From NCBI RefSeq assembly GCF_014268455.2, contig NZ_CP077085.1, positions 1,798,001-1,862,000 of the forward strand: a DNA stretch of 64,000 nt, given 5' to 3'. This document shows, one piece after another, positions 53,456 through 63,102 of the stretch (positions within the stretch are counted from its first letter, which is position 1; the number at the start of each line of letters is the position of its first letter). The position numbers were made by a program, and so were the translations under genes. Under the pieces are notes generated by a model, which saw only the letters and a program-made list of their open reading frames with translations, was not told where the DNA came from and searched no databases. The DNA is from Pseudomonas shahriarae. GTDB lineage: Bacteria > Pseudomonadota > Gammaproteobacteria > Pseudomonadales > Pseudomonadaceae.

Positions 53456-54562
53456 TTGAATCTCAAACAGCTGATGGCAGCGGTGTTGTTGCTCTCCCTG
53501 AGCGTTGCTGTCCAGGCCGAACGCCTGAAGGACATCGCCAGTATTTCCGGGGTGCGCAGCAACCAGTTGATCGGCTACGGCCTGGTGGTGGGGCTCAACG
53601 GCACGGGCGACCAGACCACCCAGACCCCGTTCACCCTGCAGACCTTCAACAACATGCTCTCGCAGTTCGGGATCAAGGTGCCGCCAGGTTCGGGCAACGT
53701 GCAGTTGAAGAACGTCGCGGCGGTGTCGATCAGTGCCGATCTGCCGGCGTTCTCCAAGCCGGGGCAGGTGGTGGACATCACCGTATCCTCCATTGGTAAC
53801 TCGAAAAGCCTGCGTGGCGGCACCTTGCTGATGACGCCGCTCAAAGGTATCGACGGCAACGTCTACGCCATCGCCCAGGGCAACCTGGTGGTGGGCGGGT
53901 TTGATGCCGAAGGGCGCGACGGTTCGAAGATCACCGTCAACGTGCCATCGGCCGGGCGGATTCCTGGCGGCGCCACGGTGGAACGTACCGTGCCCAGCGG
54001 TTTCAACCAGGGCAACAGCCTGACCCTGAACCTCAACCGTTCGGACTTCACCACCGCCAAGCGTGTGGTCGACAAAATCAACGACATGCTCGGCCCAGGC
54101 GTGGCCCAGGCCATCGACGGCGGCTCGATCCGCGTGACTGCGCCGCTGGACCCAAGCCAGCGTGTGGACTACCTGTCGATCCTGGAAAACCTTGAGGTCG
54201 ATCCGGGCCAGGCGGTGGCCAAGGTCATCATCAACTCGCGTACCGGCACAATCGTGATCGGCCAGAACGTCAAGGTGTCGCCAGCGGCCGTGACCCACGG
54301 CAGCCTGACCGTGACCATTACCGAAGACCCGATTGTCAGCCAGCCCGGGCCGTTGTCCGGTGGCCAGACCGCCGTGGTCCCACGCTCCCGGGTCAATGCC
54401 CAGCAAGAAGCCAAGCCGATGTTCAAGTTCGGTCCCGGCACCACCCTGGACGAGATTGTCCGTGCGGTGAACCAGGTGGGCGCGGCGCCCGGCGACTTGA
54501 TGGCGATCCTCGAAGCCCTGAAACAGGCCGGCGCCTTGCAAGCCGACCTGATCGTGATTTGA
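53456..54562 (+). CDS. flgI: Flagellar P-ring protein FlgI
   Basis: This 368-aa periplasmic P-ring subunit has a cleaved signal peptide ([21 protein letters not shown], with TTG 53456 read as Met) and mature start [37 protein letters not shown] five bases before TTG 53456 supports this start; GTG 53447 is possible but its ribosome site would be poor. The fold needs assembly with FlgA. The family end [10 protein letters not shown] is present. It is coupled closely to flgH. Confidence 0.95.
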   Translation: MNLKQLMAAVLLLSLSVAVQAERLKDIASISGVRSNQLIGYGLVVGLNGTGDQTTQTPFTLQTFNNMLSQFGIKVPPGSGNVQLKNVAAVSISADLPAFSKPGQVVDITVSSIGNSKSLRGGTLLMTPLKGIDGNVYAIAQGNLVVGGFDAEGRDGSKITVNVPSAGRIPGGATVERTVPSGFNQGNSLTLNLNRSDFTTAKRVVDKINDMLGPGVAQAIDGGSIRVTAPLDPSQRVDYLSILENLEVDPGQAVAKVIINSRTGTIVIGQNVKVSPAAVTHGSLTVTITEDPIVSQPGPLSGGQTAVVPRSRVNAQQEAKPMFKFGPGTTLDEIVRAVNQVGAAPGDLMAILEALKQAGALQADLIVI

Positions 54563-54572
54563 GGCCATGGCC

Positions 54573-55829
54573 ATGGACATGCGCAAGAGCGGTATCGCCA
54601 GCACGGCAGACTCGGGGTCCTACTCCGACCTGAACCGGCTTAACCAGCTCAAGTTCGGCGACAAGAACAGCGACGGCAACATGCGCAAAGTGGCGCAGGA
54701 GTTCGAGTCGCTGTTTCTCAACGAGATGCTCAAATCCATGCGCTCGGCCACCGATGCCCTGGGCAAGGACAACCCGCTGAATACTCCGGCGGCCAAGCAG
54801 TATCAGGAAATGTACGACCAGCAACTGGCGGTCTCGCTGTCTCGCGAGGGCGGCGGTATCGGCCTGGCGGACGTTTTGCTGCGCCAGATGCAAAAGAACA
54901 AGCCGGTGGAAGGGCAGGCCTCGACCTTGCAGGGCCCGGACGCGGCAGAGAAGAAAGTTGACGTGCCGACACCCATTGCCGCCGGTACCCAGGCGGATGG
55001 CCCGTTGGGTCGTTCCAATGGCCAGCGTGCGCTGTGGGCGGCGCGGGTCGAAGTGGCGCCGCGGGCCGATGAAGGCACCCTGCGCAATGACATGGCGCTG
55101 ATGAATCAGCGGCGCATCGCCTTGCCGAGCAAGCTCACCGATCGCCTGCTGGCCGGTATCGTGCCGGGCGTCGAGGCGGCGGGCGCCGCCAAGGCTGCGC
55201 CACTGCGCAACAGCGCCGCCGAAGATGGCGTGATCAACGGTGCTGCGCGCACCTTTGCCGCCCGCGATTCGCGCATGCAGATTTACGGCCGCGCCGTGGC
55301 CCAGCCACCGCTGGCCCCGGCGAAAAAAGCCTTCAGTTCGCAAGACGAGTTTGTCGCCACCATGCTGCCCATGGCCAAGCAGGCGGCCGAGCGCATCGGC
55401 ATCGACCCGCGCTACCTGGTGGCCCAGGCTGCCCTGGAAACCGGCTGGGGCAAATCGGTAATGCGCCAGCAAGACGGCAGCAGCAGCCACAACCTGTTTG
55501 GCATCAAGGCCGGGCAGAGCTGGCAGGGCGCCCAGGCGCGGGCGATCACTAGTGAGTTTCGCAATGGCGAGATGGTCAAGGAGACGGCGCAGTTCCGTTC
55601 CTACGACTCGTACCAGGACAGCTTTCACGACCTCGTGACTTTGTTGCAAAGCAATGAAAGATATAAAGAAGTCTTGAAGTCGGCCGATAACCCGGAACAG
55701 TTTGTACGCGAGTTGCAAAAAGCCGGGTATGCAACGGACCCGGCGTACGCCAGCAAGATTTCGCAGATCGCCAAAGCCATGAACAGCTACCAAAACTACG
55801 CTGCCGCTGGCGCATCCACTCATTTATAA
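54573..55829 (+). CDS. flgJ: Flagellar rod-cap muramidase FlgJ
   Basis: This 418-aa two-domain protein has an N-terminal rod-capping domain (about residues 20-110, KVAQEFESLFLNEMLKSMRSATDAL) that scaffolds rod assembly. The C-terminal glucosaminidase (GH73) domain (about 265-415, with AAQAALETGWGKSVMR and LFGIKAGQSWQG, the catalytic Glu in ALETGWG) cuts peptidoglycan for rod passage. The linker is longer and alanine/proline-rich compared with E. coli. ATG 54573 has GAGG at eight bases; 54567 is too close to it. Confidence 0.94.
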   Translation: MDMRKSGIASTADSGSYSDLNRLNQLKFGDKNSDGNMRKVAQEFESLFLNEMLKSMRSATDALGKDNPLNTPAAKQYQEMYDQQLAVSLSREGGGIGLADVLLRQMQKNKPVEGQASTLQGPDAAEKKVDVPTPIAAGTQADGPLGRSNGQRALWAARVEVAPRADEGTLRNDMALMNQRRIALPSKLTDRLLAGIVPGVEAAGAAKAAPLRNSAAEDGVINGAARTFAARDSRMQIYGRAVAQPPLAPAKKAFSSQDEFVATMLPMAKQAAERIGIDPRYLVAQAALETGWGKSVMRQQDGSSSHNLFGIKAGQSWQGAQARAITSEFRNGEMVKETAQFRSYDSYQDSFHDLVTLLQSNERYKEVLKSADNPEQFVRELQKAGYATDPAYASKISQIAKAMNSYQNYAAAGASTHL

Positions 55830-55839
55830 GGTTTGAACC

Positions 55840-57864
55840 ATGGGTTTGCTCAATATCGGGATGTCAGGACTCAATGCGGCTCAGGGATCGCTTGCGACCT
55901 TGAGTAACAACATTGCCAACGCCAAGACCCCTGGATACTCGCGTCAGCAGACCATGCAGACCGCCAATGGCATGTCCGCGGCCGGTGGGGTGTTCGTCGG
56001 CACCGGCACTACGCTGTCGGATGTACGCCGGGTGTATAACCAGTTCCTCGATACCCAGTTGCAGACCACCACGTCGCTGAATTTTGATGCCAAGGCCTAC
56101 CTGGACCAGATCGGTTCGGTGGACAAGTTGCTGTCCGACAAGTCCACCGGTGTCGGTGCGGCCTTGAACAGCTTCTTCGCCGCGTTGCAGACGTCTTCGG
56201 CCAACCCCAGCGACAACTCCGCGCGCCAGTTGGTCTTGACCATTGCCCAGACTCTGGGCAACCGCTTCAACTCGATTGCGACCGAACTGAACAAACAGAA
56301 AGAAGGCATCAACAGCCAGTTGGAGACTATCACCGGCCAGGTCAATCAGTTGACCTCCTCGATTGCCTCCCTCAACCAGCAAATCTTCCAGGCCAAAGGC
56401 CAGGGCAACGGCGAGCCGGCGAACCTGCTGGATGCACGCAACGAAGCGGTGCGTTCGCTCAACGAACTGGTAGGGGTCAAGGTCACTGAGTCGGACGGCC
56501 ATTTCAATGTCTCCCTGGGTACCGGGCAGACCCTGGTCGCGGACGGTGTGTCGAACAAGCTGTCGGCGGTGCCGAGCAAGGACGACAAGAGCCAGTACTC
56601 GGTGGTGTTGACCACCAGCGGGCAACCCATGGATGTCAGCTCGGTGATCAGCGGTGGCTCCATCGGCGGCTTGCTGCGTTATCGCCAGGACGTGCTGATG
56701 CCGGCCATCAACGACCTGGGGCGTACCGCCATGGTGGTCGGCGAGGCCATCAATACCCAGCTGGGGCAGGGCCTGGACGCCAACGGGCAGTTCGGCGCCG
56801 CGCTGTTCAATGACATCAACAGCGTATTTGCCATTGGCCAGCGCAGTGTTGGCGGCTCGAATAACAGTGCCGGCTCCGGCAACCTGAACGTCACGATCAA
56901 AGACACCAGCAAACTGAGCACCTTTGACTACAAGGTGACCTTCAGTGACGACAAGAATTACACCGTGCTGCGTTCGGACGGTAAGTCCATGGGCACCTTC
57001 GACATCACCCAAACGCCACCGGAAATCGACGGCTTCACCCTTGCCCTGGATGGCAAGGGCCCGGTGGCTGCTGGCGATACGTTCAAGGTCAGCCCGACCG
57101 CCGGTGGCGCGATGGACCTCAAGGTGGTGATGACCGATCCCAACAAGCTGGCGTTTTCTGCGCCGCTGTTGGCCGAGGGCAACAAGAACAACAGTGGTAC
57201 TGGCGTGTTCGAACCGCCGACGCTGAGCTTGCCCCTGGATATCCATGGCGGTGCCGGCACCGCACAGCTGGAAGCGGCGATCAAGGGCGCGATGCCGGTC
57301 AAGATGACGTTTGGCGAGCGTGCCGCCGATGGCACCCAGAGCTATGTGATCAATAACGCCCAGGGCCAGCCCATTGGCACCGGCACCATCGTGCCGGGCC
57401 AGGACAACAAGCTGACGATCAACGTGCCGTACGTAGACGGTAATGGCGACCCACAGACATTCGGGGTCGACACGGTCATCCGTGGTGAGCCGAAGCCGAA
57501 CGATAGCTACAGCGTGTCGTTCAACAGTGGCGGCAAACTGGACAACCGCAATGCCTTGCAACTGCTCGACCTGCAAACCCGCAAGACCGTGGGCGCCACC
57601 GATGGCAATGCCGGCGTGAGCATGAGCACCGCGTACAGCCAGCTGGTCTCGTCCGTGGGTGGCAAGGCCAGCCAGGCCAACGTCGATAACAATGCGACCG
57701 GGGCCATGCTCGCGGCCGCCACGTCCAATCGCAGCTCCGTGTCTCAGGTCAACCTGGACGAGGAGGCCGGCGATATGATCCGTTTCCAGCAGTACTACAC
57801 CGCGTCGTCGCAGATCATTAAAGCTGCGCAAGAAACCTTCAGCACGCTGATCAACAGTCTTTAA
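55840..57864 (+). CDS. flgK: Flagellar hook-associated protein 1 FlgK
   Basis: This 674-aa hook-filament junction protein has the rod/hook N-terminal signature NNIANAKTPGYSRQQTMQTANGM and the C-terminal helix RFQQYYTASSQIIKAAQETFSTLINSL (the D0 coiled coil). The central domain is large and Gly/Asn-rich, and expands the protein beyond the E. coli size of about 550. It lies 10 bases after flgJ with AAGG before its ATG and 14 bases before flgL. Confidence 0.95.
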   Translation: MGLLNIGMSGLNAAQGSLATLSNNIANAKTPGYSRQQTMQTANGMSAAGGVFVGTGTTLSDVRRVYNQFLDTQLQTTTSLNFDAKAYLDQIGSVDKLLSDKSTGVGAALNSFFAALQTSSANPSDNSARQLVLTIAQTLGNRFNSIATELNKQKEGINSQLETITGQVNQLTSSIASLNQQIFQAKGQGNGEPANLLDARNEAVRSLNELVGVKVTESDGHFNVSLGTGQTLVADGVSNKLSAVPSKDDKSQYSVVLTTSGQPMDVSSVISGGSIGGLLRYRQDVLMPAINDLGRTAMVVGEAINTQLGQGLDANGQFGAALFNDINSVFAIGQRSVGGSNNSAGSGNLNVTIKDTSKLSTFDYKVTFSDDKNYTVLRSDGKSMGTFDITQTPPEIDGFTLALDGKGPVAAGDTFKVSPTAGGAMDLKVVMTDPNKLAFSAPLLAEGNKNNSGTGVFEPPTLSLPLDIHGGAGTAQLEAAIKGAMPVKMTFGERAADGTQSYVINNAQGQPIGTGTIVPGQDNKLTINVPYVDGNGDPQTFGVDTVIRGEPKPNDSYSVSFNSGGKLDNRNALQLLDLQTRKTVGATDGNAGVSMSTAYSQLVSSVGGKASQANVDNNATGAMLAAATSNRSSVSQVNLDEEAGDMIRFQQYYTASSQIIKAAQETFSTLINSL

Positions 57865-57878
57865 GGGAGTTTGAGACG

Positions 57879-59498
57879 ATGCGAATCTCGACAGAACAGT
57901 ATTTCAATACCACGACTGCGCGTTATACCAACAACTTCTCCAACGTCACCAAGACCCAGCAGCAGATCGACTCCGGCGTGCGCATCCAGACGGCGGCAGA
58001 TGATCCGGTGGGCGCGGCGCGTTTGCTGCTGCTGCAGCAGCAGCAGGATATGTTGGGGCAGTACGCGGGCAATATCAGCAGCATGAAGAACTCGCTTAAC
58101 AGCGAGGAAAGCGTGCTTGCCAGTATCGACACCGCCCTGGCGCGCGCGGGTGAGTTGTCGCTCAAGGTGGCGGGCAAGGGCGGTGGCGGTATCAGTGATG
58201 ACGACCGCAAGGCCGTTGCCGCCGAGATTGGTGAAATCGAAAAGCAGGTCCTGAGCTTGCTTAACAGCAAGGATTCGTCCGGTCATTACCTGTTTGCCGG
58301 CGGCAAGAGCGACACCCCGCCATACGCCCGCAACAGCGACGGCACCTACAGCTATCAGGGCGATGAAACGCCGCTGAGCCTGAAGGTTTCCGACACCTTG
58401 TCGATGGTGGTCAATGACACCGGCAAGTCGATCCTGGAAGGTACGGTCAATGCGGGGCGTACCCAGGCGACCGGTTCGGTCAACGATGGCAAGGTGCTGG
58501 TTTCGGGCGGCATCGTCACGTCGCCGTCGACTTATGACAGCAGCTTCACTGACGGCCAACCATACAAACTGACGTTCCTCAGCAGCACCGAATACACCGT
58601 GACGGATGCGGCAGGCAACGACATCACCGCGCAAACCCCGGGTAACGGCAAGTTCGATGCGACCAAGGAAGGCAGTGCTTCGGTCACCGTGCGCGGCGTG
58701 ACTTTTGATGTCGACCAGAACCTGGGGGATGCCAAGCCCGGTGCTGAGGCTGACGCGGTGTACAAGGACCGTGAATTCACCCTGCAAAGCAAGCCGGACA
58801 GCTTCAGTGTCTCGCGTACGCCGAGCAACCAAACCTCGGCGCAGTTGTCGGGCGGCACCGTCACCAGCCAGGCGGACTACAGCAGCACCTTCCCGAACAA
58901 AGGCGCGGTGATCAAATTTACCTCGACCACAGAGTATGAGGTGTATGCCCAGCCGATCACCGCCGATAGCAAGCCGGTTTCCAGCGGCACTGTGGTGCCG
59001 GGTACGCCAGCCCTGCCGGGTCCACCGCCTGTGCCCGCCACGCCAGACAGCATCACGGCCGCTGGCGTGAAGTTTGACATCACCGGCGCACCGGACATCG
59101 GTGACCAGTTCGCCGTGGGCTCCAACACCCACAAGACGCAAAATGCCCTGGATACCCTCAGCCAACTGCGCCAGGCCCTGGAAACCCCTTCTGACGGCGA
59201 CCCGATTGCCCAGGCCAAGCTGACCGATGTGGTCAATGCTGCCATTACCAATATCAAGGCCTCCCAGGCCCAGGTTGATGGGGTGCGGGGCTCCATTGGT
59301 GCGCGGTTGAACTCGCTGGCGATCCAGGAGACCGAGAACACCAGCATGGTGCTGGCCAACAAATCGACCACCGCCGCCATTGGTGATACCGATGTGGCTA
59401 CCGCCTCGATTGACCTGGCGTTCCAGAAGGCAATGCTGGAGGCCTCGCAGCTGGCCTTTGTGAAAATCTCCCAGTTGAGCCTGTTCAGCCGGATGTAA
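57879..59498 (+). CDS. flgL: Flagellar hook-associated protein 3 FlgL, long form
   Basis: This 539-aa HAP3 junction protein has the flagellin-like N-terminus MRISTEQYFNTTTARYTNNFSNVTKTQQQIDSGVRIQTAADDPVGAARLLLLQ and the C-terminal helix EASQLAFVKISQLSLFSRM, both highly conserved. The central region (about residues 150-420) is a variable insert with low-complexity beta repeats, making the protein more than 200 residues longer than E. coli FlgL. It ends the flgFGHIJKL operon and is followed by a strong terminator. Confidence 0.93.
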   Translation: MRISTEQYFNTTTARYTNNFSNVTKTQQQIDSGVRIQTAADDPVGAARLLLLQQQQDMLGQYAGNISSMKNSLNSEESVLASIDTALARAGELSLKVAGKGGGGISDDDRKAVAAEIGEIEKQVLSLLNSKDSSGHYLFAGGKSDTPPYARNSDGTYSYQGDETPLSLKVSDTLSMVVNDTGKSILEGTVNAGRTQATGSVNDGKVLVSGGIVTSPSTYDSSFTDGQPYKLTFLSSTEYTVTDAAGNDITAQTPGNGKFDATKEGSASVTVRGVTFDVDQNLGDAKPGAEADAVYKDREFTLQSKPDSFSVSRTPSNQTSAQLSGGTVTSQADYSSTFPNKGAVIKFTSTTEYEVYAQPITADSKPVSSGTVVPGTPALPGPPPVPATPDSITAAGVKFDITGAPDIGDQFAVGSNTHKTQNALDTLSQLRQALETPSDGDPIAQAKLTDVVNAAITNIKASQAQVDGVRGSIGARLNSLAIQETENTSMVLANKSTTAAIGDTDVATASIDLAFQKAMLEASQLAFVKISQLSLFSRM

Positions 59499-59516
59499 TC
59501 GGCCTGGCAAGACCCG

Positions 59517-59552
59517 ACGGCCCACCCTGGAAACAGGGTGGGCCGTTGTCGT
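59517..59552 (+). terminator. Terminator of the flgFGHIJKL operon
   Basis: ACGGCCCACCCTG pairs perfectly with CAGGGTGGGCCGT across a four-base GAAA loop, followed by TGTCGTTT. The 13-base stem begins 19 bases after the flgL stop. Confidence 0.9.
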
Positions 59553-59712
59553 TTCTGGCGCAGGCTTTTAAACAAAGCGCACAAAAATGAGTGACCTATG
59601 AGTCATAAAGCGCATCTTCACTGTATCGTGTGAAAAGGCCAAGCCATCTTTCAGGCCCAGGTCAAGGCGACTTCGATGGTTTTTTGCGGGGTTATCCCCT
59701 TTATTGTCAGCG

Positions 59713-59733
59713 CCCCTGAAGGATTTTCAGGGG
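59713..59733 (+). repeat. Stem-loop before the FabH-like gene
   Basis: CCCCTGAA/TTCAGGGG with a five-base loop lies 34 bases before the ATG at 59767. It would form in the 5' leader. The remaining bases between 59553 and 59712 show no gene. Confidence 0.6.
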
Positions 59734-59766
59734 TGTTCTCCAGCTATTTTGTATTGGGAAGCCACA

Positions 59767-60696
59767 ATGATTGGCATAAAAAGCATCGCCAGCTACGTGC
59801 CGGCAGAAGGGCTGGACAACTACGCCCAGGGTGCAAAATTCGCCAAGGATGAAGAGTTCATCATTGGCAAGATCGGCTCGGCATTCCTGCCGCGCAAGGA
59901 TGTTGCACAGGAAACCTCGGATTTGTGCGTCGAGGCGGTCAATGCCTTGTTTGCCAACAACCCCGAGCTCAAGCGTGAGTCGATCGACGCGCTGATCGTC
60001 GTGACCCAGAACGGCGACGAAGAAGGGCTGCCGCACACCGCCGCCATCGTCCAGGACAAGCTGGGCCTGCCGACCCACGTCGCGGCCTTCGATATCTCCC
60101 TGGGCTGTTCCGGCTACGTCTACGGTATCTACGCGATGAAAGGTTTCATGGAAGCCGCCGGCCTGAAAAACGGCCTGCTGGTGACCGCCGACCCGTACTC
60201 GAAGATCGTCGATCCGGAAGACCGCAACACCACCATGCTGTTCGGCGACGCCGCCACCGCCACCTGGATGGGCGAAGACGCCCCCTGGCAGTTGGGCAAG
60301 GCCAAGTTCGGCACCGACGGCTCCGGCGCACCGCACTTGAAGGTCAGCGATGGCGTGTTCTTCATGAACGGCCGCCAGGTTTTCAACTTTGCCCTGCTGA
60401 AGGTGCCCGCGCACCTGCACGAGCTGCTCAAAGAGTCGAACCTTGTGGCCGATGATATCGACGCGTTCTGCATCCACCAGGGCAGCGCGGCGATTGTCGA
60501 CGCCGTGGCGCGGCGTTTTGAAGATGCGCCGGTGGAGAAATTCATCAAGGACATGGTCGAGACCGGCAACACCGTGTCGTCGAGCATTCCGCTGCTGCTG
60601 GAAAAGCACGTGATGGACGCCGAGTGGAAGCGCGTCGCCCTGAGCGGGTTTGGCGTGGGCCTGTCGTGGGGCTCGGCGATTATCTATCGGCCGTGA
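59767..60696 (+). CDS. 3-Oxoacyl-ACP synthase III-like (FabH-type ketoacyl synthase)
   Basis: This 309-aa thiolase-fold enzyme has the catalytic triad Cys114 (SLGCSGYVYG), His237 (CIHQGSAAI) and Asn268 (ETGNTVSSSIP), as in KAS III. The start at 59767 (MIGIKSIASYVPAEGLDNY) is family-typical; the longer frame to 59704 is not. KAS III joins acetyl- or another acyl-CoA to malonyl-ACP. This copy lies between flgL and fliC, apart from any fatty-acid genes, so it probably supplies a special acyl group for flagellin or glycan modification. That is inference, not shown by the sequence. Confidence 0.88.
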   Translation: MIGIKSIASYVPAEGLDNYAQGAKFAKDEEFIIGKIGSAFLPRKDVAQETSDLCVEAVNALFANNPELKRESIDALIVVTQNGDEEGLPHTAAIVQDKLGLPTHVAAFDISLGCSGYVYGIYAMKGFMEAAGLKNGLLVTADPYSKIVDPEDRNTTMLFGDAATATWMGEDAPWQLGKAKFGTDGSGAPHLKVSDGVFFMNGRQVFNFALLKVPAHLHELLKESNLVADDIDAFCIHQGSAAIVDAVARRFEDAPVEKFIKDMVETGNTVSSSIPLLLEKHVMDAEWKRVALSGFGVGLSWGSAIIYRP

Positions 60697-60710
60697 TGCT
60701 TTGATAGGCT

Positions 60711-60757
60711 GCATAAAAAACGCCCAGGGTCGAAAGATCATGGGCGTTTTTTTATGC
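60711..60757 (+). terminator. Terminator after the FabH-like gene
   Basis: GCATAAAAAACGCCCA pairs with TGGGCGTTTTTTTATGC, giving a long stem with a T-run. It starts 15 bases after the stop and can work in both directions. Confidence 0.88.
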
Positions 60758-60874
60758 GGGTGTCGAGGCGGGGTTCTGGCGCCAGTAACCCGTGATTGCT
60801 GGCATTTCGGCCATCTATAAGGCCTTGAAATACAAGGGGTGGCACAGGGCTAGCAAAAAAACTCAAAAAAATCC

Positions 60875-60901
60875 TCAAGCAACCTGCATTCACGACGATA
60901 A
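60875..60901 (+). promoter_or_regulatory. Sigma-28 (FliA) promoter of fliC
   Basis: TCAAGCAA, an 11-base spacer, then GACGATAA fits the TAAAGTTT-N11-GCCGATAA consensus well, with the -10-type element best kept. It lies about 80 bases before the fliC ATG. FliA control of flagellin is expected. Confidence 0.8.
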
Positions 60902-60981
60902 CTATTACGAAGGTTCTCTAGGCCACACCCGGCGGTTGCCAGGGCCGGAAGCCGCAGTATCCAACTCACGAGGATTTCGTC

Positions 60982-62685
60982 ATGGCAATGTCCGTAAACA
61001 CCAACATCACTTCCCTGGGCGTCCAGAAGAACCTGAACAAAGCATCCGACGCTTTGAGCCAGTCGATGAACCGTCTGTCTTCCGGCCTGAAAATCAACAG
61101 CGCCAAAGACGACGCCGCTGGCATGCAGATCGCCAACCGTCTGAACAACCAGGTCAAAGGCCTGAACGTTGCCATCGCTAACGCCAACAACGGTGTTTCG
61201 ATCGCCCAGACCGCTGAAGGCGCAATGCAAGAATCCACCAACACCCTGCAGCGTCTGCGTGAACTCGCCCTGCAAGCGGCGAACGGTGATAAAAGCGACG
61301 CTGACCGTGTTTCCCTGCAACAAGAATTCACCGCTAAAGTGGGCGAGCTGAACCGCATCGCTTCCACCACCACCTTTGGTGGTCGTAACCTGCTGGACGG
61401 CTCGTTCAACAACGTGGCGTTCCAGATCGGCGCCAACGCCAACGAGACTATCTCGTTCGGTATGACTGATATCAGCGCTACTGCTCTGAAAGGTAATTTC
61501 AGTGAAGCGACCGTCGCTGGTACTGCGATGGAAGGCTTGAGCGCGACCTCTACTGGTTCCGTATTGTCTACTGGTACTGCAACGGCCACGAGTACAGCTG
61601 ATCTGACCCTGACCGCTGGTGGTGGCGGGTCTTCAATTCTTGCTGCTGATGTAATTACCATTAATGGCAATGCAATCACTGGGTTGGCGGATGGTGATTT
61701 CGGTACGGCTGTAGCTGCAAGAATCCAAGCTGCCGATCCTACTGTAACTGCATCGTTCGACGACACCACGGGTGTGTTCACTCTTACCTCTTCTTCTCAA
61801 ATCACCATCGGTGGTGCTGATGCAGGCAAGCTTGGCCTTGCAGCTGTAACCCCAGCTACTGGCTCGTCGCCCAAGACTGGTGCTGCAGCTATGGGGGCCG
61901 TCGGTGGTATCTCCGTCAATGGTACTAATGTTGCTTGGACTGCAACCAGCACCATTCAAGATGTACTGGACGGTATTACCGCTGTAGGTGGTATCGCCTC
62001 CGCCGCAATCGGTACTGATGGTCGCATCAAGGTTACGTCTGAAGATGGCAACGATGTCAAACTGACCAACACTGTCAGCGGCTCGCTGTCGCAACTGGGT
62101 TTGGCTGCAGGTACCTCCCAAGCCAAACTGACCGAAGACACTTCGATCAGCCTGAACGGCGTAGAAGTCAAATTCAAGAAGGGCGATACCAGCGACGCGA
62201 TCGTAGCTTCGATCAACAGCGCCAGCACCGGTGTTATGGCTAGCAAAGCTGCTGACGGTACTCTGTCGCTGTTCGCTGACAAGAACATCGTTATCGCTGA
62301 CGGTAGCGCAGGTACCGGTCTGGAGAAACTGGGTCTGACAGCTGGCACCACTACCGCTGTTACCCTGGAAACCACCGTTTCCGACCTGAACATCCTGTCC
62401 GCCGCTTCGTCCCAGCAAGCCATCCAGGCCCTGGACGACGCCATGCAGCAGATCGACAGCCAGCGTTCGCAGCTGGGTGCGGTGCAAAACCGTTTCGCCA
62501 GCACCGTGGCCAACCTGCAGAGCATTTCGCAGAACTCCTCGGCTGCCAAAGGCCGCGTAGAAGACGCTGACTTCGCTTCCGAAGCCGCTGAACTGACCAA
62601 GCAACAAACCCTGCAACAGGCTTCCACTGCGATCCTGTCCCAGGCCAACCAACTGCCATCCGCTGTACTGAAGCTGCTTCAGTAA
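60982..62685 (+). CDS. fliC: Flagellin FliC (B-type), variable central domain
   Basis: This 567-aa filament subunit has conserved ends: an N-terminal D0/D1 region ([41 protein letters not shown]; about residues 1-170) and a C-terminal D1/D0 region ([63 protein letters not shown]). The middle (about residues 180-450) is Thr/Ala/Gly-rich and less GC-rich, with codon use unlike the ends. Strong GAGGATTTCGTC-type start context and a sigma-28 promoter lie upstream. The family type is the longer Pseudomonas flagellin. Confidence 0.96.
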   Translation: MAMSVNTNITSLGVQKNLNKASDALSQSMNRLSSGLKINSAKDDAAGMQIANRLNNQVKGLNVAIANANNGVSIAQTAEGAMQESTNTLQRLRELALQAANGDKSDADRVSLQQEFTAKVGELNRIASTTTFGGRNLLDGSFNNVAFQIGANANETISFGMTDISATALKGNFSEATVAGTAMEGLSATSTGSVLSTGTATATSTADLTLTAGGGGSSILAADVITINGNAITGLADGDFGTAVAARIQAADPTVTASFDDTTGVFTLTSSSQITIGGADAGKLGLAAVTPATGSSPKTGAAAMGAVGGISVNGTNVAWTATSTIQDVLDGITAVGGIASAAIGTDGRIKVTSEDGNDVKLTNTVSGSLSQLGLAAGTSQAKLTEDTSISLNGVEVKFKKGDTSDAIVASINSASTGVMASKAADGTLSLFADKNIVIADGSAGTGLEKLGLTAGTTTAVTLETTVSDLNILSAASSQQAIQALDDAMQQIDSQRSQLGAVQNRFASTVANLQSISQNSSAAKGRVEDADFASEAAELTKQQTLQQASTAILSQANQLPSAVLKLLQ

Positions 62686-62705
62686 TATCGGCTAGCGGTT
62701 AATCA

Positions 62706-62738
62706 ACGGGGGGGTGCTAACGTGCCCTTCCGTTTTTT
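62706..62738 (+). terminator. Candidate fliC terminator
   Basis: An imperfect hairpin (ACGG ... GGTGC / GTGCC ... CCGT) is followed by a run of six T, 20 bases after the fliC stop and before flaG. It may attenuate read-through so that fliC is much more abundant than flaG. Confidence 0.5.
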
Positions 62739-62756
62739 CAGTTTGGAGGTGATGAC

Positions 62757-63101
62757 ATGGACATGAGCATCAAGCTGAACGCGTCATACCCGGCTGCTAC
62801 CACCCAGGCTCCCGCCACGGCTGCGACCCAGGCCAAGCCTGTCCCGCAGGCCGAGACCGAACCCGCCGAGGAGCCACAGCGCGTGGCATTGGAAAAAGCT
62901 GTTACCGATATGCGTGAGTTTGTGCAGGCTTCACAGCGCAACCTGGATTTTTCCATCGATGACTCCACCGGCAAAGTAGTGGTCAAGGTGATCGCTACCG
63001 ACAGTGGCGAAGTGATTCGACAAATTCCATCGGAGACTGCGCTGAAGCTGGCGCAGAACCTGAGCGATGCCAGCAGCCTGTTGTTTGATACAAGGGCTTG
63101 A
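62757..63101 (+). CDS. flaG: Flagellar protein FlaG
   Basis: This 114-aa protein has an Ala/Pro-rich N-terminal half (KLNASYPAATTQAPATAATQ) and the FlaG core FVQASQRNLDFSIDDSTGKVVVKVIATDSGEVIRQIPSETALKLAQNL, which holds the conserved IRQIPSE motif. FlaG influences filament length and lies between fliC and fliD in polarly flagellated bacteria. A full GGAGGTGA ribosome site precedes the ATG by seven bases. Confidence 0.93.
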   Translation: MDMSIKLNASYPAATTQAPATAATQAKPVPQAETEPAEEPQRVALEKAVTDMREFVQASQRNLDFSIDDSTGKVVVKVIATDSGEVIRQIPSETALKLAQNLSDASSLLFDTRA

Positions 63102-63102
63102 G

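Noticed and set aside
52682..54604. 640-aa minus-strand frame over flgH and flgI
   Set aside because: Spans two well-supported flagellar genes on the opposite strand and lacks any family feature.
55864..57831. 655-aa minus-strand frame over flgK
   Set aside because: Antisense shadow of flgK, with no domain and His/Arg/Leu-rich composition.
57861..59525. 554-aa minus-strand frame over flgL
   Set aside because: Antisense shadow of flgL, with no domain and no plausible promoter.
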